Below, in pieces: positions 1 to 4,912 of a stretch of DNA of 8,680 nt. A model generated the notes under the pieces. The model was not told where the DNA came from, ran no database searches, and worked only from the letters and a program-made list of their open reading frames with translations. The translations under genes were made by a program, and so were the position numbers. Within the stretch, counting starts at the first letter, position 1. Each line of letters opens with the position of its first letter. The stretch comes from Pyrinomonadaceae bacterium (GTDB lineage Bacteria; Acidobacteriota; Blastocatellia; Pyrinomonadales; Pyrinomonadaceae), in assembly GCA_025937955.1 (NCBI GenBank), contig JAICQI010000206.1:1-8680 (forward strand), in the 5' to 3' direction.

Positions 1-1
1 A

Positions 2-1207
2 CGCAACCATGGACCATTCAACGAGTCGTCATTCATCCGCGCGGTCGTGAATGGCGTCGACGCAAACGGCAACAACCTGCTGGTCGCCATGCCGCGTTAC
101 AAGATCTCCGCGACAGACATGGCGGATCTGATCGCGTATCTCAAACGGATCGATTCCGATCTCGATCCCGGTCTCACGGACAGCAACATCAGGATAGGTT
201 TAGTTTTACCATCCGAAGGCGCGCTCGCTGATGCCGGCGCGGCAATGAAAGACGTCCTGTCAGCCTACTTCGACGATCTGAATAATCGCGGCGGTATTTT
301 CAGTCGCAAGATCGATCTCCGCATCGGCAACGTCGGCGCGGCGCAAAACTTTGCTCGAGACGATCAGGTATTCGCTTTCGTCGGCGGCTTGAGCGCCGGT
401 GCCGATACACAACTCGCAACCCTGGCACGTAACGAAGAGATTCCCTTCATCGGACCATCAACGCTCCTGCCACACGTCGAAACACCGGTGAACAGATATC
501 TCTTCTACCTGCTTCCCGGTGTCGAGGAACAGGCAATATCACTCGTCAACTTTGCCGCAGCACAACCCGAATTGCAGAACGGCTCAATAGCAATTATTCA
601 TAGCGGGAATACGCTTGGTGTGACGGCGGCGAGTGCAGCACAGCGGCAAGCGAAAAAGATTGGCCTGAAGCAGGTTGATACGACTGGCATCAACGATCTA
701 AAGAACAGCGGCGCCAAAGCTGTCTTCTTCTTTGGCACCGGAAAAGAACAATCAGATTTTCTTCGCGAAGCTGAAGCGGCTAACTGGCGCCCGTACTTCT
801 TCTTTCTTGGCGTCCTGACCGGCAAGGAGTTCCCCACTTCAGCATTCAACGACAAGCTCTACGTCGCCTTCCCGACGCTGCCGTCAGACATCACGAGCGA
901 AGGAATGTCAGAATTCCGCGCACTGCACGAGAAATACAAGTTCGCGCCTCGCCATACGGCCTCACAGCTCGCGGCATTCGCGGCCGCCAAAGTCTTCGTG
1001 GCAGCCCTAACCCGAGCCGGCAAAGACCTGAGCCGCGAAAGCCTCATTACGGCCCTCGAAAGTCTCTACGACTACGACACCGGAATCTCGCCGCGCATAA
1101 CCTTTGGTCCAAACAAGAGAGTCGGAGCAGCCGGCGCGCACATCCTCAATATCGATCTCGCCGAAAAACAATTCCCCACCGCCAAAGGGTGGATCACAGC
1201 CTACTAA
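2..1207 (+). CDS. Cytochrome c / ABC-type substrate-binding protein fusion (5' partial)
   Basis: The reading frame is open to the left edge, so the gene begins outside the window; the GTG at 47 is probably internal. The first 50 or so visible residues look like the C-terminal half of a class I cytochrome c: SFIRAVVNGVDANGN, then AMPRYKIS with the likely axial Met (Met30 of the visible frame), then the final helix MADLIAYLKRI. The heme-binding CxxCH would lie upstream. From about residue 62 a type I periplasmic binding fold of the branched-chain amino acid (Peripla_BP_6) kind follows: IRIGLVLPSEGALADAG, then DLNNRGGIFSRKIDLRIG, then IPFIGPST, ending with ISPRITFGPNKRVGA and a terminal KGWITAY. 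No transporter permease or ATPase gene is visible nearby. The protein is presumably exported and may link ligand binding to a heme; the ligand is unknown. It converges on the oxidase operon and ends 111 nt from it. Domain calls are firm; function is not. Confidence 0.85.
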   Translation, partial: RNHGPFNESSFIRAVVNGVDANGNNLLVAMPRYKISATDMADLIAYLKRIDSDLDPGLTDSNIRIGLVLPSEGALADAGAAMKDVLSAYFDDLNNRGGIFSRKIDLRIGNVGAAQNFARDDQVFAFVGGLSAGADTQLATLARNEEIPFIGPSTLLPHVETPVNRYLFYLLPGVEEQAISLVNFAAAQPELQNGSIAIIHSGNTLGVTAASAAQRQAKKIGLKQVDTTGINDLKNSGAKAVFFFGTGKEQSDFLREAEAANWRPYFFFLGVLTGKEFPTSAFNDKLYVAFPTLPSDITSEGMSEFRALHEKYKFAPRHTASQLAAFAAAKVFVAALTRAGKDLSRESLITALESLYDYDTGISPRITFGPNKRVGAAGAHILNIDLAEKQFPTAKGWITAY

Positions 1208-1226
1208 AGCCAAAGAAGCACAAAAG
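1208..1226 (+). repeat. Degenerate copy of the family 1 repeat arm
   Basis: The bases directly after the TAA stop of the fusion gene read AGCCAAAGAAGCACAAAAG. They resemble a shortened family 1 arm (AGCC, A-run, GCACAAAA) in the same orientation as the intact arm at 1232-1260. The match is imperfect and could be called only because intact copies are next to it. Confidence 0.45.
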
Positions 1227-1231
1227 ATTTA

Positions 1232-1312
1232 AGCCACAAAAAGGCACATAAAGCACAAAAGTTGTCCTCGGAGCGGGAACTATTTATGTGCTTTTGTGCC
1301 TTTTTTGTGGCT
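1232..1312. repeat. Family 1 inverted repeat (REPIN-like), element A
   Basis: The left arm (1232-1260) starts AGCCACAAAAAGGCAC and is identical over 29 bp to 2622-2650. The right arm (1284-1312) is an imperfect reverse complement ending GCCTTTTTTGTGGCT, separated from the left by a 23-bp spacer containing TCCTCGGAGCGGGAA. The element lies between two convergent genes, where the transcript could fold into a long hairpin and act as a bidirectional terminator. There is no classic GC-rich stem followed by a T-run, so terminator function is inference. The 29-bp identity with a second site shows that it belongs to a dispersed family. Confidence 0.85.
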
Positions 1313-1317
1313 AATGC

Positions 1318-1332
1318 TTTATCTGCGGCTAA
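1318..1332 (-). repeat. Solitary half-arm of the family 2 repeat
   Basis: On the minus strand this reads TTAGCCGCAGATAAA, identical over 15 bp to the outer end of the family 2 inverted repeat at 3536-3550. It provides the last residues (ISRR) and the TAA stop codon of the HEAT-repeat gene. It lies 6 bp from the family 1 element A, so the two repeat families adjoin here. No partner arm is visible. Confidence 0.65.
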
Positions 1333-2164
1333 TTGCTTTCGCGGTAAAGCCGGCTTGTTCTTTTATGCGCCCCGACACCTCAGTCGAATCGGCATAACTC
1401 TGCACGAGGGGCAAATCATCCGCTTTTCCCGCGAGCGCCAATCCGCGCAATGCTTCCCAGATACTATCCTCGTCAGAATAAAGACTGAGCAGTTCATCGT
1501 CATGCGTAATCTGTGAACCGTTTGGTTTGGAAATCCGGCCTACTCGTCCCGGCAACGGCGATCGAACCTCAACGACACTTCTGTCCGATTGCTGAATGCG
1601 TGCCAGCAGCGTCCTGCGCGCCACCGTTGCACCCTCGTGCATACTACTCGCAACCACACCGTCAACGGGCGCCTTCAACGGGTAAGGCCGGAGCACTGCC
1701 AACAACTCTTCACGACCACTACTGTCGTTGAATCGCAACAGCGCCAGCGCAGCATTGCGACGCACGATCGGCTCCGGGTCGCGCAACAGTTTCAAAAGTG
1801 ACTGGTGGAATTCCTGCGACTGGTTGTCAAACCCCATCAACCACGCGACCGTCAGTCGAAACTCCGTTTCCGGATTGCCGCTCAGTGTAATTAACTGCGG
1901 ATACCAACTCTTCGCCTCGGGATCGCCACGCTCCATGCGCTGTTGAATTTGAAGCAAAGCGTGCTGCACGTGACGCGGATTTTTCTCGTCTACCAAGTAT
2001 TTCGAGATATCGTCATGCGACAGCTCGCGACCAAACCACGAGAAGTACCAGGCCAGAAACGTCGCCGCCACGAAGAGTCCCGCCAGCAACAAGATCGGCC
2101 CGGACCCGGGAGTGCGCCGGCGCGCTTCGGACACTTTTATCTCGGGATGATTGCCGTTATCCAT
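1319..2164 (-). CDS. Membrane-anchored HEAT-repeat protein with biotinyl/lipoyl-like hybrid domain
   Basis: This 281-residue protein has a cytoplasmic-looking basic N-terminus and one membrane span at about residues 22-44. A helical HEAT-like region follows at about 60-160, with LLKLLRDPEPIVRRNAALALLRF as its clearest repeat. Residues 163-228 look like a barrel-sandwich hybrid of the biotinyl/lipoyl or membrane-fusion type: two half-motifs LKAPVDGVVASSMHEGATV and VRSPLPGRVGRI. No biotinylated or lipoylated Lys motif is present, so it is probably a structural hybrid and not a carrier. A final helical stretch, with WEALRGLALAG, may be another HEAT unit. It starts 1 nt after the DUF420 stop (TGAAATG) without a visible Shine-Dalgarno, suggesting translational coupling. 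It is the last gene of the operon. The final four residues and the stop come from repeat DNA. A role in oxidase assembly is inferred from context only. Confidence 0.8.
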   Translation of the reverse strand: MDNGNHPEIKVSEARRRTPGSGPILLLAGLFVAATFLAWYFSWFGRELSHDDISKYLVDEKNPRHVQHALLQIQQRMERGDPEAKSWYPQLITLSGNPETEFRLTVAWLMGFDNQSQEFHQSLLKLLRDPEPIVRRNAALALLRFNDSSGREELLAVLRPYPLKAPVDGVVASSMHEGATVARRTLLARIQQSDRSVVEVRSPLPGRVGRISKPNGSQITHDDELLSLYSDEDSIWEALRGLALAGKADDLPLVQSYADSTEVSGRIKEQAGFTAKAISRR

Positions 2165-2165
2165 T

Positions 2166-2594
2166 TCAGGAAGGATAAATCTGGTAAAGCATAAGATAAA
2201 CGATCACACCGGTGATCGACACGTACAGCCAGAGTGGCAGCGTGATGCGCGCGATGCGGCGGTGACGTGTGAAGTCCTGGCGGAACGCGCGGTAGAACGT
2301 GAGCACGACGAGCGGAACGATCACCATGGCCAGGATGGTGTGGCTGGTCAGGACAGTGAAGTAGATCGGACGCGCCAGACCCGTCCCCTGAAAACGTGTA
2401 GTGCCGTGGTTAAAGTGGTAAGTGAGATAGGAAGCGAGGAAAAGGATCGAGACGGCCAGCGCGCTCAATTGGCACGCCCGGTGAGCCGCAACATTCCCCG
2501 ACCTGATGAACAAATATCCGGAAAACAACAACACCGCACTCGTGCCATTCAAACAAGCATTGACGTGCGGCAGATAAGAAAGGTACTCATTCAT
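2166..2594 (-). CDS. DUF420 membrane protein (CtaM/YozB-like), probable oxidase maturation factor
   Basis: This 142-residue protein has four membrane spans, at about 15-31, 43-60, 77-97 and 117-138. It shows the DUF420 pattern: LPHVNACLN near the N-terminus, AAHRACQ at 36-42, ASYLTYHFNHG at 54-64, TRFQGTGLARPIYF with TSHTILA at 83-89, and PLWLYVSITGVIVYLMLY at the end. His10, His38, His60, His63, His85 and His111 are candidate metal or heme contacts. Family knowledge: CtaM, a DUF420 protein of Staphylococcus, is needed for active aa3-type oxidase. An upstream in-frame ATG would add 22 residues encoded by the inserted repeat. I prefer the ATG at 2594, which begins the family-like sequence MNEYLSYLPHVNA. 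No Shine-Dalgarno is visible before either start, because the leader is repeat-derived. It is followed after 1 nt by the HEAT-repeat gene. Confidence 0.9.
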   Translation of the reverse strand: MNEYLSYLPHVNACLNGTSAVLLFSGYLFIRSGNVAAHRACQLSALAVSILFLASYLTYHFNHGTTRFQGTGLARPIYFTVLTSHTILAMVIVPLVVLTFYRAFRQDFTRHRRIARITLPLWLYVSITGVIVYLMLYQIYPS

Positions 2595-2616
2595 AGCCCA
2601 CAAAAGGCACAAAAAA
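2595..2616. repeat. Degenerate family 1 arm abutting the DUF420 start codon
   Basis: The plus strand reads AGCCCACAAAAGGCACAAAA, a diverged copy of the arm that occurs intact 27 bp further on. Its outer AGCC end touches the ATG of the DUF420 gene, so the space where a Shine-Dalgarno would lie is repeat sequence. Confidence 0.6.
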
Positions 2617-2621
2617 TTTTT

Positions 2622-2716
2622 AGCCACAAAAAGGCACATAAAGCACAAAATGAAAGCCAAATACGAAAACCCAACCTCAGTTACATCTTTTGTGCTTTAT
2701 GTGCCTTTTTGTGGCT
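2622..2716. repeat. Family 1 inverted repeat (REPIN-like), element B, perfect 29-bp arms
   Basis: The arms 2622-2650 and 2688-2716 are perfect 29-bp reverse complements around a 37-bp spacer, and both equal the left arm of the element at 1232-1260. Each arm runs inward from AGCCACAAAAAGGCAC to ATAAAGCACAAAA, with A-rich units of about 9-10 bp. The element fills the gap between the winged-helix-like gene and the DUF420 gene, in mid-operon. The transcript could form a 29-bp stem, which might attenuate, protect or mark the mRNA for processing. Confidence 0.92.
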
Positions 2717-2936
2717 CATTTTCTTTCGTTGCGGCTTTGCCCTTCTCGGTTAGTGAGTAGAAGTCGTTCCCTTCTTCAGCGAGCAAGCCTTCCTTCACGA
2801 GTCGCTCAACGATATCAAACACGGCTGTGCGTGCTTCGGGATCGTTGCCGCCCGCTTCGAACAATTCGTGCAGATCGAGCGTCTCCTTGCGCCAGTGCGC
2901 GAAGCTGTTCAAAACTTTTTTGGTAAGCTCATCCAC
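2697..2936 (-). CDS. Small winged-helix-like protein, C-terminus rewritten by a repeat
   Basis: This 79-residue protein starts with GTG, 5 nt after the stop of the preceding gene; no clear Shine-Dalgarno is seen. The residues up to about 70 fit a compact winged-helix fold: helix LTKKVLNSFAHW, helix DLHELFEAGG, a putative recognition helix RTAVFDIVERLVKEGLL, then the wing NDFYSLTEKGKAA. The ending LTEKGK is typical of PadR/MarR-like or PF-type small wHTH proteins. It could bind DNA, or be a protein-protein module; I do not recognise a named family. The last five residues, PQKGT, and the TAA stop lie inside the right arm of the 29-bp repeat, so the original C-terminus has probably been replaced. 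Its place in the oxidase operon suggests a local regulator or assembly role, by inference only. Confidence 0.75.
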   Translation of the reverse strand: MDELTKKVLNSFAHWRKETLDLHELFEAGGNDPEARTAVFDIVERLVKEGLLAEEGNDFYSLTEKGKAATKENEPQKGT

Positions 2937-2941
2937 GAAAC

Positions 2942-3304
2942 TTAGACGTCTTTAGCTTGCGATTGACCAAGCCTCGCGACAATGGCTCTGACGTCAGGGG
3001 GAACCGCGCGGCCTTTAGCGTCGAGCAGGGGCGGAGCGCTCGACTTGATTTGTCCCCACTCGCTGTTCGGCGCCGCCGCAACGGACTTCTTCATAAACGG
3101 CACCGGCAAGCGGCCCTCAGATTTGAGGTAGAGCAGCGGATTGATGGCAAACACCAGCGCCATCACCAGGCTGACGGTGATGATGAAAAGATTGTCAGTG
3201 GTGAAAAAGTCGCCCGCAGCAAACACGCTGTAGATGGCCAGCGCCAGAAAGGCCACCGCCACCAGTATGCAGATCAAGTTTAGCAGTCCGAGTTCTCTGT
3301 TCAT
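2942..3304 (-). CDS. Hypothetical two-span membrane protein with soluble tail
   Basis: I do not recognise a family. The 120-residue product starts MNRELGLLNL and has two hydrophobic segments at about 9-30 and 38-60, separated by a short loop GDFFTTDN. A tail of about 60 residues follows, with a basic patch (MKKS) and a Pro/Ala-rich linker. The tail ends in PPDVRAIVARLGQSQ, a likely amphipathic helix. By the positive-inside rule the tail is probably cytoplasmic. The ATG follows the zinc-ribbon gene by 12 nt without a good Shine-Dalgarno. The tight spacing on both sides (12 and 5 nt) supports a real gene of the oxidase operon; it may be a small accessory subunit or assembly protein. Confidence 0.75.
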   Translation of the reverse strand: MNRELGLLNLICILVAVAFLALAIYSVFAAGDFFTTDNLFIITVSLVMALVFAINPLLYLKSEGRLPVPFMKKSVAAAPNSEWGQIKSSAPPLLDAKGRAVPPDVRAIVARLGQSQAKDV

Positions 3305-3316
3305 CTGATCGTAAGA

Positions 3317-3532
3317 TTAGTGTTTCGCTTTTCCAGCCGGCTTACGCCGCTCGCCGACTTCTTCATACCCACATCTCTCACATTGCCACAACGGAAACGA
3401 CCCCGTGGGATCCGCGCCCGACTGGTAGACCGCACGATTCGAGGGAATGATCTTTCCCCCACAGCGCGGACAAAACCGCCCACGCGTCGTGCGTTTCTCG
3501 ACATCCAGCGCTAAAGGATTATCGTCAGCCAT
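3317..3532 (-). CDS. Small zinc-ribbon protein
   Basis: This 71-residue soluble protein has two CxxC knuckles, CPRC at residues 21-24 and CERC at 51-54, with 26 residues between them. That is the usual layout of a four-Cys zinc ribbon. The segment GGKIIPSNRAVYQSGADPTGS between the knuckles and WQCERCGYEE at the second resemble rubredoxin-like or TFIIS-like ribbons in many small hypothetical proteins; the C-terminus is basic (ERRKPAGKAKH). No enzymatic domain is attached. The ATG at 3532 lies 4-6 bp from the outer end of the family 2 repeat and has no visible Shine-Dalgarno. A role as a metal-binding or nucleic-acid-binding accessory factor is inferred. Confidence 0.8.
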   Translation of the reverse strand: MADDNPLALDVEKRTTRGRFCPRCGGKIIPSNRAVYQSGADPTGSFPLWQCERCGYEEVGERRKPAGKAKH

Positions 3533-3537
3533 AACTT

Positions 3538-3611
3538 AGCCGCAGATAAACGCAAATGACGCAGATCAGACTTCTTTTTCTATCTGCGAAGATCTGCGTT
3601 CATCTGCGGCT
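3538..3611. repeat. Family 2 inverted repeat (REPIN-like)
   Basis: The left arm begins AGCCGCAGATAAACGC (3538 onward) and the right arm ends GCGTTCATCTGCGGCT at 3611. Inside, both arms carry further CGCAGAT or ATCTGCG units spaced about 10 bp apart, and the centre is CTTCTTTTTCT. The arms match over about 29 bp with a few differences. The outward AGCC ends and unit spacing parallel family 1 although the sequence is different. The element separates the CxxC membrane protein gene from the zinc-ribbon gene and encodes the former's last residues. Confidence 0.88.
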
Positions 3612-3835
3612 CTATACCTTCTCAACACGATAAAGATCGAACAGAAGATCACAACCGGAGGCGCCAACAGGACCAGTACGCCGATATTGAAGTTACGAAT
3701 AAAGCGCGCGTTGGTGACGCTGGTTAAGCCGGCGCGGCACATCGAGCATTGCGCGTCGGCATAAGTATTCGCCAACAGCACAACCACGACTGCCACGACG
3801 ACCAAAACCAAAACTCGCCGCCAACTCGAATGCAT
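3566..3835 (-). CDS. Small exported/membrane protein with CSMC motif in oxidase operon
   Basis: This 89-residue protein has an N-terminal hydrophobic segment (7-24) followed by YADAQ, which could be a signal-peptidase site. Then come CSMCRAGL with Cys30 and Cys33, and a second span at about 50-71. If both segments stay in the membrane, the CxxC pair faces the periplasm. The pair could bind copper or form a disulfide; there is no His, so it is not a heme c site. It overlaps the subunit IV gene by one base (TAATG) and has a strong GGAGGA Shine-Dalgarno 6 nt upstream. Expression is therefore coupled to the oxidase. Residues 76-89 (AADERRSSQIEKEV) and the TGA stop are encoded by the family 2 repeat, so the natural C-terminus was probably lost or extended. 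I recall short CxMC proteins beside oxidase genes in other phyla, but give no family name. Confidence 0.78.
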   Translation of the reverse strand: MHSSWRRVLVLVVVAVVVVLLANTYADAQCSMCRAGLTSVTNARFIRNFNIGVLVLLAPPVVIFCSIFIVLRRYRAADERRSSQIEKEV

Positions 3836-4197
3836 TACGGTTCCTCCAAAGGCGCCGGCGCGACCGGCGGTTGCTCCTGGAATTTATAGCGCAGCCCCAA
3901 CGAACGAAAGCTGTCAGGGAAAAACACAGACAATAGCAGAATACAAACCACCAGCGCCGGAACAATCGTCAGTATCAAACTCAGACGCTCAAACTTCAAG
4001 TGCATGAAGTAAGCTACGATCAGCGCCGCCTTGATGATTGACAGGCCAAGCAGCACGGTCAGCATCAAAAAGATGGACATCGGCTTGTAAGCCAGGAAGA
4101 TCTCGATCAGCGTCAGAACCACCAGCCAAACCCAGATCGAGATGAACAGCTTGTTAGTGCCGGCAAAATGTTCTTCAACGTGTGCGTCCGCAGTCAT
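3835..4197 (-). CDS. coxD: Cytochrome c oxidase subunit IV, prokaryotic type
   Basis: This 120-residue protein has three membrane spans at about 18-37, 43-64 and 74-94. The signature is IIKAALIVAYFMHLKFE at 54-70, where the Lys and the FMHLKFE segment mark the bacterial COX4 family (CtaF/CyoD-like). The family is a small structural or stabilising subunit of heme-copper oxidases in the inner membrane. The ATG at 4197 was chosen over an upstream ATG that would add 17 residues, because GGAGGG lies 7 nt before it. The gap from coxC2 is 22 nt, and the end overlaps the next gene by one base. The Pro-rich C-terminus (QEQPPVAPAPLEEP) is not part of the conserved domain. Confidence 0.93.
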   Translation of the reverse strand: MTADAHVEEHFAGTNKLFISIWVWLVVLTLIEIFLAYKPMSIFLMLTVLLGLSIIKAALIVAYFMHLKFERLSLILTIVPALVVCILLLSVFFPDSFRSLGLRYKFQEQPPVAPAPLEEP

Positions 4198-4204
4198 TTC
4201 GATT

Positions 4205-4210
4205 CCCTCC
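4205..4210 (-). promoter_or_regulatory. Shine-Dalgarno deciding the subunit IV start
   Basis: On the minus strand GGAGGG lies 7 nt before ATG at 4197. This rules in the shorter reading of the gene and against the in-frame ATG at 4248. Confidence 0.85.
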
Positions 4211-4219
4211 ACTGATGGC

Positions 4220-4900
4220 TTAGTGACCAGCCAGATGTCCGTGCGCATCCACTGACATGATGTAAATCAGCGGGAAAACAAACATCCAGACGAGGTCGAC
4301 GAAGTGCCAGTACAGGCCGCTGATCTCAACATCTTCGTGCTTCAGTTTCTTGATACGCAGAGCGACGACCAACAGGTAGACTGCGCCCGAAGCGACGTGA
4401 AACATGTGCAACCCGGTGATCGTGAAGAACGTTGCCCCAAACAACGGCGACGGTGGAACGCCCTCAGTCGTAAACGCTTTCACCCAATGTTCGGGCAGGT
4501 AGAAGGGCCGCAGACCTTCGTCCATCAGGTGTTTCCACTCGATCAAGTGCAGCACGATGAAGGCGACGCCGAAGACGATCGTGGCCAGGATCCATTTCCG
4601 CGCCTTGTCCTTGTCGCCTTTGCTCGAAGCTGACACGCCAAACACCATCGTCAAGCTCGACGACAGCAGGCAGAAAGTCATCACCGATGAAAAGATGATG
4701 CTGGGCCAGAAAGGAAAGGGGGTCGGCCAGACGTTTGACGCGCGCAGATAGCTGTAGCCAAAGAGCAGCGCCGAAAACGTCAGCGAGTCGGAAACGATGA
4801 ACAACCACATTCCCAACTTGCGATGGCCCACACGATAAGGAAGGGCGCCGCCTTCCCAATCTACTGCCGAAAAAGTTGCCGCACGTGCTTCAGTGCTCAC
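4220..4900 (-). CDS. coxC: Cytochrome c oxidase subunit III (second copy, CoxC2)
   Basis: This 226-residue protein has five predicted spans, like the short subunit III of Bacillus. Motifs are HRKLGMWLFIVSDSLTF at 26-42, LHLIEWKHLM at 118-126, TGLHMFHVASGAVYLL at 162-177 and LYWHFVDLVWMFVFPLIYI at 197-214, all standard for the family. The position normally occupied by the DCCD-binding Glu of the first retained helix is Asp38. The GTG start at 4900 was chosen because GGAGGTGA sits 7 nt upstream; the frame stays open to 5074, but that extension overlaps coxC1 and has no family similarity. Subunit III flanks subunit I and sustains proton uptake. It lies 4 nt downstream of coxC1 and its Shine-Dalgarno contains the coxC1 stop codon, so the two are probably translated together. 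Confidence 0.95.
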   Translation of the reverse strand: MSTEARAATFSAVDWEGGALPYRVGHRKLGMWLFIVSDSLTFSALLFGYSYLRASNVWPTPFPFWPSIIFSSVMTFCLLSSSLTMVFGVSASSKGDKDKARKWILATIVFGVAFIVLHLIEWKHLMDEGLRPFYLPEHWVKAFTTEGVPPSPLFGATFFTITGLHMFHVASGAVYLLVVALRIKKLKHEDVEISGLYWHFVDLVWMFVFPLIYIMSVDAHGHLAGH

Positions 4901-4904
4901 CCTG

Positions 4905-4912
4905 TCACCTCC
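4905..4912 (-). promoter_or_regulatory. Shine-Dalgarno of coxC2 overlapping the coxC1 stop
   Basis: The minus strand reads GGAGGTGA; its TGA is the stop codon of coxC1 and the GGAGG lies 7 nt before the GTG start of coxC2. This arrangement implies translational coupling and fixes the GTG start. Confidence 0.85.

Noticed and set aside
1232..1312. A classic intrinsic terminator
   Set aside because: The stem is A/T-rich with T-runs inside the arm and no GC-rich stem followed by terminal T-run; kept as a repeat with possible terminator activity.
2595..2660. A longer DUF420 reading beginning at an ATG at 2660
   Set aside because: The added 22 residues are simply the translation of the inserted repeat; family-like sequence begins at MNEYLSYLPH.
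2151..2753. A 200-codon open frame on the plus strand opposite the DUF420 gene and repeat
   Set aside because: It reads antisense to a conserved membrane protein gene and then through both arms of the repeat; composition is Arg/His/Gln-rich low-quality sequence and it matches no family.
1208..3611. CRISPR array from the repeated 29-bp units
   Set aside because: Copies are in both orientations, in pairs, and separated by genes; there are no regular spacers or cas genes.
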